NCBI GenBank assembly: GCA_050694055.1
Contig: JBOGWX010000066.1
Location: 4,668-68,667, forward strand
Direction of reading: 5' to 3'
DNA length: 64,000 bases
From: WHSV01 sp050694055
Lineage (GTDB): Bacteria; Actinomycetota; CADDZG01; WHSQ01
The number at the start of each line of letters is the position of its first letter. Within the stretch, counting starts at the first letter, position 1. The notes beneath the pieces are model-generated. The model ran no database searches and was not told where the DNA came from. It worked only from the letters and a program-made list of their open reading frames with translations. Position numbers and translations under genes: made by a program. This document shows positions 57,596-64,000 of the stretch, one piece after another.

Positions 57596-58758
57596 CTACA
57601 GGACCGAGCCCTCCATCACGAGGTCGCCCTCCGCGAAGCGAGAGGGGCGAAGCGCGTGGAGATCGAAGGACGAGCACGATCCCTGCGTGACGAGCTCCGC
57701 CACGGCGCGCCCCGCGGCCGGTGCATGCATGATCCCATGACCCCCGAAGCCCACGCACAGAAGGAATCGGTCGATCTCCCGGCTGGCTCCGACGATTGCG
57801 TGATGATCCTGCGTCTCGGGATAGAGCCCTGCCCAGCAGCGCCGGGGATCGATGGCGGCCTCTTGCACCAGCGGGAAGCGGTTTCCGATCCGCTCGGCGA
57901 GCTGGTCGAGGAACCGAGGGTCCAGCATGCTGTTCCAGCCGGGTTCGTCTTTCGGATTCGAGTAGGCGATGAGGTAGCCGCCTCCGACCTCGCGCCGGAC
58001 CAGGACGCCGGTCTCGAAATCGACACACATCGGTGTGAGCGCGCGCGAGTGATGGGGCGCCGGCGCGAAGGCCAGGTTACGGCGCACGGGGAAAACCGGA
58101 ACCTCGATCCCCAGCACTCCCCGACGGAGCGGGCATGTGCTCCCGCCGCATTGACGACGTAGTCCGCGCGAAGTCGCTCCTCCATGGTCGTGACGGAGAA
58201 GCCGGCTCGGCCGCGTTCTATGGCGATGACTTCCGAGTTGAGCCGTAGTTCCGCGCCGAGCGTGCGAGCCTGGCGCTTCATCGCCTCGACCACGCTGTGA
58301 GGATCCAGGAAGCCGTCGCGCGCATGGAAGCTTGCGCCGCGCAGGCCGTCGATGCGCACGATGGGCGCCCGTCGCCCGATCTCGGACGGTGTGAGCCATT
58401 CGGCCTCGACCCCGAGGGAGCGCTGCAACTCCATGGACTCGCGCAGGAGCCGTTCGCCTCGTTCGGTTCCCGTGGCGAACAAATAGCCGGTCTGATGGAA
58501 CTCAACGAGGTCGCCGGGCGTCGCTGCGAGGCGTTCGAACTCGGTGATCGAGTAAAGGGAGAACGCGATGTTGACGGGGGTCGTGAACTGTGCCCGCACC
58601 CCACCGGAGGCACGCGCGGTGGACGCTTGACCGACCGCCCCCGCGCGCTCCAGCAGTACGGCCCGCTCGACTCCAGCTCTCTTCAGCTCGCAGGCGATCG
58701 ACAGTCCGATGACTCCGCCACCCACGATGAGCACGTCGTAACGTGGGTTGACGGTCAC
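57596..58758 (-). pseudogene. FAD-dependent amino-acid oxidase family (DAO) protein, frameshifted
   Basis: GTG 58758 opens a DAO-family protein: VLIVGGGVIGLSIACELKR (FAD motif), GQASTARASGGVRAQF, and YVVNAAGAHARSVGE. At about 58117 the frame breaks; in the next frame the protein continues with VLGIEVPVFPVRRNLAFAPA, YLIAYSNPKDEPGWNS and VGFGGHGIMHAPAAGRAVAE (C-terminal FAD contact), ending at 57596. One added base gives about 387 residues, the normal length for sarcosine/glycine oxidases. The start overlaps the stop of the upstream CREST-like gene (GTGA). Confidence 0.85.
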
Positions 58759-59276
58759 CGGGACGTGTCCCCGAATGAGGCTCGGCTGTAGGCCGCGAGC
58801 GACAGCGCTGCGCTCAGGTGCCACAGACCATGGAACTGCTCGGGCGAGTCGGGATCGCACCATGGTGACGAGGTTCTTCCCAGCGCGTGCGCCGCGATGC
58901 CCAGGGACAGAGCCGCCCACGCCGCGTGCAAGGCGCGGCGCTCGGGCCGGAGCCGGCGCGTGATGCCCGTCAGTTCGAGGAAGGCGACCTGCGACAACAC
59001 CGTGAGCATCGAGAGATCGTGAATGGTTCTTGCGCCGCGGGGTTGGGGGCCGTGATACAGCCAGCTTCCCAGCCCGGTTGCGGCCACGCAGGCACCGAAC
59101 ATTATGCGCTGCGCTCTCCGGCTTCGTGGCCCGAGACTCGCAATGATCCACCCTCCCGAAGCGACGAAGCCCAAGCTGGTGACGGCGTTGCACGGCTGCG
59201 CCAGGAAACCCTCCGAGATGCGCTCGCAGTCCGACGCCCCCAGCCCGGACCTCCGCCGTCTCTTACGGACATGCAC
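58755..59276 (-). CDS. CREST-superfamily (alkaline-ceramidase-like) membrane protein
   Basis: 173 residues with about five or six membrane helices. CREST pattern: CERISEGFLAQPCNAVTSLGF at the N-terminus, GSWLYHGPQP (Ser...His), IHDLSMLTVL (Asp-x-Ser-Met) and a C-terminal FHGLWHLSAAL (His...His). These residues form the metal-binding amidase-like site of the superfamily. Substrate unknown. Overlaps the next gene by four bases, so it may be functionally linked with the amine oxidase. Confidence 0.75.
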   Translation of the reverse strand: MHVRKRRRRSGLGASDCERISEGFLAQPCNAVTSLGFVASGGWIIASLGPRSRRAQRIMFGACVAATGLGSWLYHGPQPRGARTIHDLSMLTVLSQVAFLELTGITRRLRPERRALHAAWAALSLGIAAHALGRTSSPWCDPDSPEQFHGLWHLSAALSLAAYSRASFGDTSR

Positions 59277-59291
59277 GGCGAACCACTAGTG

Positions 59292-59786
59292 TCATCTGGC
59301 GAGAGCGGGAACGATGGTCATGTTCTCCACGCTGCGAAGTACCTCCGGAGACACCTTGACCTTGGAGGTCCGGTTGCCACCACCGAGGATGATCCACTCT
59401 CGCTGTAATACTCGATCGTCGACGAACAGCGGGACGCCGTGAGGGAGTCCAAAGGGCGTGACGCCTCCGATGCGCATTCCCGTCAGCGCGGCCGTCTCCT
59501 CGGCATTGGCGAAAGACGCCTTCGAGACTCCCATCTCTCGTTTGACCGCGCGGTTGACGTCGAGCGATGTCGTCGCCAGCAGCACGCAGGCCGAATATCG
59601 TCTCGGGCCCCGCTTGGACACCACGACGATCGTGTTGGCGTTGTTCTCCATCGGGAAGCCGTAGTGGCTCGAGAAGGTCTCGGTATCGGCCAGGTGCTCC
59701 TCGCAAGGAAGGACCTCGTAGGGGATCCCCGTAGCATCCAGCACCGCGCCGACATCTGCATGAAGCCGTGGAGAGCTATCGGCCAT
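59292..59786 (-). CDS. YbaK/EbsC-family aminoacyl-tRNA deacylase (Cys-tRNA(Pro) type)
   Basis: 164 residues from ATG 59786. YbaK domain with YEVLPCEEHLADTETFSSHY, NTIVVVSKRGPRRYSACVLLA, REMGVSKASFANAEETAALTGMRIGGVTPFGLPHGVPLFVD, the GG(V/I)TPFG region and the C-terminal WIILGGGNRTSKVKVS. These proteins hydrolyse mischarged tRNA in trans. It lies 15 bases upstream of the CREST-like gene on the same strand. Confidence 0.87.
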   Translation of the reverse strand: MADSSPRLHADVGAVLDATGIPYEVLPCEEHLADTETFSSHYGFPMENNANTIVVVSKRGPRRYSACVLLATTSLDVNRAVKREMGVSKASFANAEETAALTGMRIGGVTPFGLPHGVPLFVDDRVLQREWIILGGGNRTSKVKVSPEVLRSVENMTIVPALAR

Positions 59787-59826
59787 GACCGACACACCGG
59801 TTTATTACTCGGTTGCAGTTCAGCGC

Positions 59827-60213
59827 CTAGCCGCGGCGTGCATGGACGATGCCGACCATGCCTTCCCAATTTCCATTCTCGTCCCGGGACGAGTGGAGGG
59901 TGCAGCGGAAGTAGTAGTTGCCACGCTTCTTGAACCCGCGTACGACCTTGTTGCGGCTGTTGGTCTTCAGCTGCTTCCGCCCGAGTCGCCAGGTTTTGCC
60001 CTGGTTATACGATTTGACATCGTGTGGCCCAGAGGTCGGGTTCTTCCAGACGACCTTCTCCCCGATCTTCGCGAAGTGATGTCCGCCGGCACTCCACTTG
60101 TTATTGGCCTTGGCCTTGATAACGACTCGCGCCGAGGCGGGCTCCACCGAAATGAGTGTCGAACCGGCGGCCAGCACCGCTGCCACCAACAGCCGGGTCA
60201 TCCTCGTCGCCAT
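59827..60213 (-). CDS. Secreted cupredoxin-like copper protein
   Basis: 128 residues with a signal peptide (RLLVAAVLAAGSTLISVEPASA). The mature domain has the type-1 copper pattern: His in TSGPHDVKSY, Cys and His in YYFRCTLHSS, and Met in WEGMVGIVHA, giving His-Cys-His-Met. Lys-rich surface. Probably a small plastocyanin-like electron carrier exported to the cell envelope. Confidence 0.85.
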   Translation of the reverse strand: MATRMTRLLVAAVLAAGSTLISVEPASARVVIKAKANNKWSAGGHHFAKIGEKVVWKNPTSGPHDVKSYNQGKTWRLGRKQLKTNSRNKVVRGFKKRGNYYFRCTLHSSRDENGNWEGMVGIVHARRG

Positions 60214-60426
60214 CGGGATCTCCCTCCAAGCTTGTGATCGACCAGCAAGCGCCTGTTTTCGAGCATGCTCGCCCCCTGAGGAGGAATCCTATCGGTGCGC
60301 GGGCGGGTACGGATCCATTTCTCCACCACAGTAAGACGCAGGAAGGGGACAGGACCACGGGCAGGGACCAGCGCTTGACTGAGGTGTAAGAATTCCTCAT
60401 CGAGGCGAAGCCCGCGGGGGTTTCGG

Positions 60427-62337
60427 ATGAATAAGGGGGTTGTGCCTATGCAACGGCGCACGCGGCTGCTCATCGCAGCTATCTCGATCGTGGGTCTCGT
60501 GGCTGCTTCGCTGCCGCTCACCCAGGCGGCGGCGGATCATGTTCCAAACGACGAACACAGTGACAACATGGAACGGCTGTTCAATATGCCGAATGGTAGA
60601 GAAGGCACCTTGGCTGGCACCAACTCCGACTTCGCCTTCTGGGGTGATCGAGCCTATGCGGCCAACTACGGCTCATTGCGTATCTTCGACATCTCGAACC
60701 CGGCGGCTCCGGTCCTGGTCTCAGACACCTCATGTCTCGGGCCGCAGAACGACGTCTCGGTGTGGGACAGCGACGGCGACGGTAGTGCCGACCTGCTGTT
60801 CACCTCCACCGACTCCCCGATGACCGATCCAACCTGCGCGGCCACCTTGTCGACAACCGGGGCGTCCGCTGACACGTGGGAGGGCATCAAGGTCTTCGAC
60901 ATCAGTAATGAGGCCGCCCCGGCGTTGATCGCCTCAGTCCCCCTCGATTGTGGGTCACACACTCACACTCTCTATCCGTGGACTCACCCCGTGAGCGGTA
61001 AGGAGTTCGTCTACCTGCTCAACTCCTCGTACCCTCTGGGTGCCGGCGCGGTGACGACAGGCATCGAGGCCGACGCCACCCAAACTCCCATGCGGCGTGC
61101 GGGCGAGAAGAACGACGGGACCGACTGCCTCGAGCCGGAGCCCGGCGAGGCCAAGCCGAACGGGGTCCACGACAAGATCTCGATCGTCCGGGTCGACCTC
61201 GAGGCGCCCGAGACCGCCGACGATCGCGTTCCACACACGTCCGGCACGGGTTGGACCTACACCAACGTGATCGAGCGTCCGCTCGACGGCGCGACCCAGA
61301 AGACCACCCGCACCTCGGGTGGGCGTCACTTCACCTTCTCGGCGTGTCACGACATCAACGTCTTCGTCGAGCTGGAGCTAGCGGTGTCTGCTTGCTGGGA
61401 AGAGGGGCAGTTCTGGGACATGTCCGACCGGCTCAACCCCGACGGCACCCTGAACACGCCCGGTCCGGAGAACCCCAAGTTCCTGCGCCGGGTGCGCAAC
61501 CAGGAGGTCAGTGACCTCTTCCACTCGGCGACCTTCACCTGGGACGGCAAGTACGTCGCCCTCGAGGACGAGGCCGGTGGCGGCGGCGACGACCGCTGCC
61601 GCGACCCCGAGGACCTGCAGGGCCGCATGTGGCTCTACAGCGTTAAGGGCGCTCGCCTGATCAGCAGCTTCAAGATTCCCCGGGCGCAGCCGCCGTTCGC
61701 CAACTGCACGGCGCACAACTACAACTTCATCCCCACCACGGACGGCCAATACATCATGGCGTCCGCGTGGTATCAGGGCGGCACCTCGATGATCGACTTC
61801 ACCGATGTCAAGAATCCCAAGGAAGTCGGCTTCTACGACGCCAACAGCCCGATCACACCAGGCGGGCCCGACGTCGCGTCGAACGCCTGGTCGTCCTACT
61901 GGTACAACGGCTTCGTTCACGTCAACGACATCAGTCGCGGCTACGAGGTCTACGAGTTCGACGAGCCTTCGATGACGGCCACGGCGCAGACGCTCGAATG
62001 GCTGAACCCGCAGACGCAGCACGATCTGATCGCGCAGACCTACACCAATGCATCCAAGATCACCCTGAAGAAGAACAAGAAGCGGTGGTCAGGGAAGGTG
62101 TCGTCGAACGACGAGCGCTGCGAGTCGGATCGCACCGTGAAGCTGAAGAAGGTGCGGGAGGGCCGACGGGACAAGACCGTGAGGACGACGACGACAGACG
62201 AGAACGGCGCCTACCGCATGCGCTACAAGGCCAACGAGGGCCGTTACTACGCCAAGGTCACGCGGTCGGAGTTTGCGGACGACATCAACACCGTCGTGTG
62301 CCTGGGTGCCAGATCGAGATCCATCAGGGTTAAGTAG
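60427..62337 (+). CDS. Secreted LVIVD-repeat protein
   Basis: 636 residues; ATG 60427, or ATG 60448 starting the signal peptide MQRRTRLLIAAISIVGLVA. Residues 45-540 form a beta-propeller-like region with LVIVD-type repeats (SLRIFDISNPAAPVLVSDT; GIKVFDISNEAAPALIASV; GGTSMIDFTDVKNPKEVGFY) and His/Asp-rich sites (CGSHTHTLYPW; NGFVHVNDISRGYEVYEFD). The last 90 residues are a basic carboxypeptidase-regulatory-like domain (KITLKKNKKRWSGKVS, DENGAYRMRYKANEGRYYAKV). A cell-surface or exported protein with no known enzyme activity. Confidence 0.8.
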   Translation: MNKGVVPMQRRTRLLIAAISIVGLVAASLPLTQAAADHVPNDEHSDNMERLFNMPNGREGTLAGTNSDFAFWGDRAYAANYGSLRIFDISNPAAPVLVSDTSCLGPQNDVSVWDSDGDGSADLLFTSTDSPMTDPTCAATLSTTGASADTWEGIKVFDISNEAAPALIASVPLDCGSHTHTLYPWTHPVSGKEFVYLLNSSYPLGAGAVTTGIEADATQTPMRRAGEKNDGTDCLEPEPGEAKPNGVHDKISIVRVDLEAPETADDRVPHTSGTGWTYTNVIERPLDGATQKTTRTSGGRHFTFSACHDINVFVELELAVSACWEEGQFWDMSDRLNPDGTLNTPGPENPKFLRRVRNQEVSDLFHSATFTWDGKYVALEDEAGGGGDDRCRDPEDLQGRMWLYSVKGARLISSFKIPRAQPPFANCTAHNYNFIPTTDGQYIMASAWYQGGTSMIDFTDVKNPKEVGFYDANSPITPGGPDVASNAWSSYWYNGFVHVNDISRGYEVYEFDEPSMTATAQTLEWLNPQTQHDLIAQTYTNASKITLKKNKKRWSGKVSSNDERCESDRTVKLKKVREGRRDKTVRTTTTDENGAYRMRYKANEGRYYAKVTRSEFADDINTVVCLGARSRSIRVK

Positions 62338-62370
62338 CAACTCTGAAGGCTTGATCCGCAGAGCAGTGGC

Positions 62371-62394
62371 GCCGGCCCCTCGCGAGGGGCCGGC
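62371..62394 (+). terminator. Strong hairpin, probable terminator of the LVIVD gene
   Basis: A 12-bp perfect inverted repeat (GCCGGCCCCTCG and its complement, no spacer) 33 bases after the stop. GC-rich and without a U-tract. Confidence 0.65.
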
Positions 62395-62508
62395 TCCATG
62401 TCTTAGAGGCCTGGCCAGCTCGGTCACGCAGATAGCTCGAAAGGGCTAACATCGGACACGAGCAAGATGGACCAGGGGTCGGAAACCGAGGGGGGACCCG
62501 AGACTGAC

Positions 62509-63807
62509 ATGAGGCGTCTCGTCGCGATCTATACCGCAGGCGCACTGCTCCTATCGCCGTTCGCCGCCTCGGGCGTATCGGCGTCGGACGGTGACGGCGC
62601 ACGACCGACAGACGCGGGGACCTGCGGAGGTAGTTCGGCCACCATCTTCATCCAACTGGATCGCTTCGCCGACGAGTCCTACTACGAGTCGTCTGGTTTC
62701 AAGGTTCTCTGGAAGCCCTATTACTGGGCCGCAGAGGGACAGACCGCTACGTTCCGCATCGCCCGCGTAAGCGACGACTGCGACGATCAGGTCGCAAAGG
62801 CGTGGTACGCCGCCGAGAACGGCACAGCCATCGAGGGCCAGGACTTCACTCTTGCGGATGGCGAGACCAGGCAACTGTATGACCCAATCCACGGGGTGGG
62901 GTCGGGGCCGTATTACCAGGACATCACTTTCCCGGTGCATGCCGACGGCCTGGCCGAGGCCGTGGTCGAGAAAGCGTTCGTCAAGCTCACCCGGTACGAC
63001 AATGCTTTTGGGGGTGAGCATACGCGTGCCCCCTTTTACTTCATCGACAACCAAACCTCTGAGTTCGCCTTCGCCGAGCCGGCCTACTCACACTCGGAGT
63101 TCGGTCCGACGATGCCGGTACCGGTCTTCCGGGGGGGCCCGGCGGATAGCTCTCAGACGGTCAACTTCAGCGTGGAGGGCACCGGTGCCAACCCGGCGGT
63201 CGAGGGCGAGAACTTCGAGGTCGACGAACCGAAGACCGTGACCTTTGCAGCAGGGGAGCGCGTCAAGGTCATCGACTTCTCGATCATCAACAACCAGGAA
63301 CCCGATGGAGACAGGACCTTCAAGATCTCGCTCGAAGGCCAGTCGGCACAGAACGAAACCGAGATCACCTTGATCGACGCGGGCGGCGACCCACCGGTCA
63401 AGCCTCGTAGCCGCTTCCATCATCCGCGCCAGGGTTGGAAGTACAAGCGCAGCGATTTCCGCATCAGGGAGATACATACCTTTGCCTTCGATGAAGGCGG
63501 TCCAGAAATTGCGTGGGCCGAGTTCGGGCTGCGCAAGAAGATGCGTAACGGCAGTTGCTCATGGTGGACCGGGAGCAGGTTCAAGGGCGGTAAATGCACC
63601 GCTAAGAAGTGGTTAGACATGAAGCGCTTCGGCGACTTCGCCGGCAAACTCCTGTACATCTACAACCTCAAGAAACGGCTCGGCCCAACGCAGGGCACCC
63701 GGATCAAGAAGTACAGGGGCTTCACGCGCGTTGGGAACATCGCGGGGGCGAGGGAGTCAAAGCTCGAGAAGGGCCGCAACGTCAGCAACTTCAAGGTCAA
63801 GCCCTGA
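62509..63807 (+). CDS. Secreted Calx-beta-domain protein
   Basis: 432 residues from ATG 62509; an earlier ATG at 62467 lacks a better site. Signal peptide (RRLVAIYTAGALLLSPFAASG). Two Calx-beta-like units: about residues 60-180 (YWAAEGQTATFRIARVSDDC ... AKAWYAAENGTAIEGQDFTL) and 195-290 (VFRGGPADSSQTVNFSVEG ... RVKVIDFSIINNQEPDGDRT), which bind calcium in related surface proteins. The C-terminal 140 residues are basic and Trp/Lys-rich (CSWWTGSRFKGGKCTAKKWL). Function unknown. Confidence 0.78.
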   Translation: MRRLVAIYTAGALLLSPFAASGVSASDGDGARPTDAGTCGGSSATIFIQLDRFADESYYESSGFKVLWKPYYWAAEGQTATFRIARVSDDCDDQVAKAWYAAENGTAIEGQDFTLADGETRQLYDPIHGVGSGPYYQDITFPVHADGLAEAVVEKAFVKLTRYDNAFGGEHTRAPFYFIDNQTSEFAFAEPAYSHSEFGPTMPVPVFRGGPADSSQTVNFSVEGTGANPAVEGENFEVDEPKTVTFAAGERVKVIDFSIINNQEPDGDRTFKISLEGQSAQNETEITLIDAGGDPPVKPRSRFHHPRQGWKYKRSDFRIREIHTFAFDEGGPEIAWAEFGLRKKMRNGSCSWWTGSRFKGGKCTAKKWLDMKRFGDFAGKLLYIYNLKKRLGPTQGTRIKKYRGFTRVGNIAGARESKLEKGRNVSNFKVKP

Positions 63808-63828
63808 AGTGGTGCGGCGGAGCCGACG

Positions 63829-63851
63829 CGCCCCTCTGACCTAGAGAGGCG
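63829..63851. terminator. Bidirectional hairpin between convergent genes
   Basis: A 9-bp stem with one mismatch and a 5-base loop (CGCCCCTCT / AGAGAGGCG) lies between the end of the Calx-beta gene and the end of the LuxR-type gene. Its position suits a shared terminator. Confidence 0.4.
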
Positions 63852-63854
63852 GGT

Positions 63855-64000
63855 TTACACCAAGCGCCGGTCTGTGGCCCAGCGAGTTAGTTCGTGACGG
63901 CTCGACAGTTGCAGCTTGCGCAACACGGCCGAGACGTGGCTCTCGACCGTCTTGGTCGAGATGTGCAGCTCCTTGGCGACCTCTTTGTAGGCGTAGCCGC
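63855..64000 (-). CDS. LuxR-family response regulator, C-terminal fragment
   Basis: The last 48 codons lie in the window and the gene continues past the edge. They encode the LuxR/NarL helix-turn-helix: GYAYKEVAKELHISTKTVES followed by HVSAVLRKLQLSSRHELTRW. The usual upstream receiver domain is outside the window. Confidence 0.88.
   Translation of the reverse strand, partial: GYAYKEVAKELHISTKTVESHVSAVLRKLQLSSRHELTRWATDRRLV

Overview
The window is high-G+C DNA with actinobacterial traits. GTG and TTG starts are frequent, many genes overlap by ATGA, GTGA or TTGA, and there are two luciferase-like (F420/FMN type) oxidoreductases, an NhaA antiporter fused to a DsbA domain, and a daunorubicin-type ABC exporter. 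A deep-branching actinobacterium, soil or aquatic, is the best guess; no rRNA or tRNA gene is visible to place it.

Layout. 1-6.7 kb: small accessory genes (EamA transporter, NYN nuclease, LysR/YczE pair, LLM oxidoreductase), three of them broken by single-base frameshifts (a hydrolase, a small Cys protein, a PucR-type regulator). 6.8-15.3 kb: nhaA-dsbA, an ABC-2 exporter, aconitase, an MFS exporter and a haloacid dehalogenase. 15.5-18.2 kb: a large secreted nuclease-like protein. 18.2-25.5 kb: operon A, with an LLM flavoprotein, YgeY, a selenium-type molybdenum hydroxylase, SsnA and YgeW. 25.6-35.2 kb: a LacI-controlled glycan island (ABC importer, GH39 enzyme, sulfatase, PF10091-type glucanase with RTX repeats). 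35.2-46.7 kb: locus B, with YgeX (diaminopropionate ammonia-lyase), HyuA-type hydantoinase, a three-subunit xanthine-dehydrogenase-type enzyme, an 8-oxoguanine-deaminase-like enzyme, adenine deaminase and an AzgA-type purine permease. 47-64 kb: housekeeping and envelope genes (adenylate kinase, CBS protein, metalloprotease with a PHO-box-like upstream array, SpoIIE phosphatase, Cys-tRNA(Pro) deacylase, cupredoxin, LVIVD and Calx-beta secreted proteins, and the end of a LuxR regulator).

The main story is a purine / N-heterocycle catabolic superlocus. Operon A and locus B together hold most of the gene families of the E. coli yge-ygf-ssnA-xdhD cluster, which is linked to uric acid and purine breakdown. 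Here the set is split by the glycan island, lacks YgfK, carbamate kinase, YqeB and YqeC, and begins with an LLM flavoprotein. A plausible flow is uptake by the AzgA permease; deamination (Ade, SsnA, 8-oxoG-deaminase-like); hydroxylation by two molybdenum hydroxylases; ring opening (HyuA, possibly the LLM enzyme); hydrolysis and carbamoyl transfer (YgeY, YgeW); and diaminopropionate lysis to pyruvate and ammonia (YgeX). The individual family calls are strong; the order of reactions is inference.

Five genes carry frameshifts, and each is repaired by adding one base. This may be sequencing or assembly error rather than gene decay.
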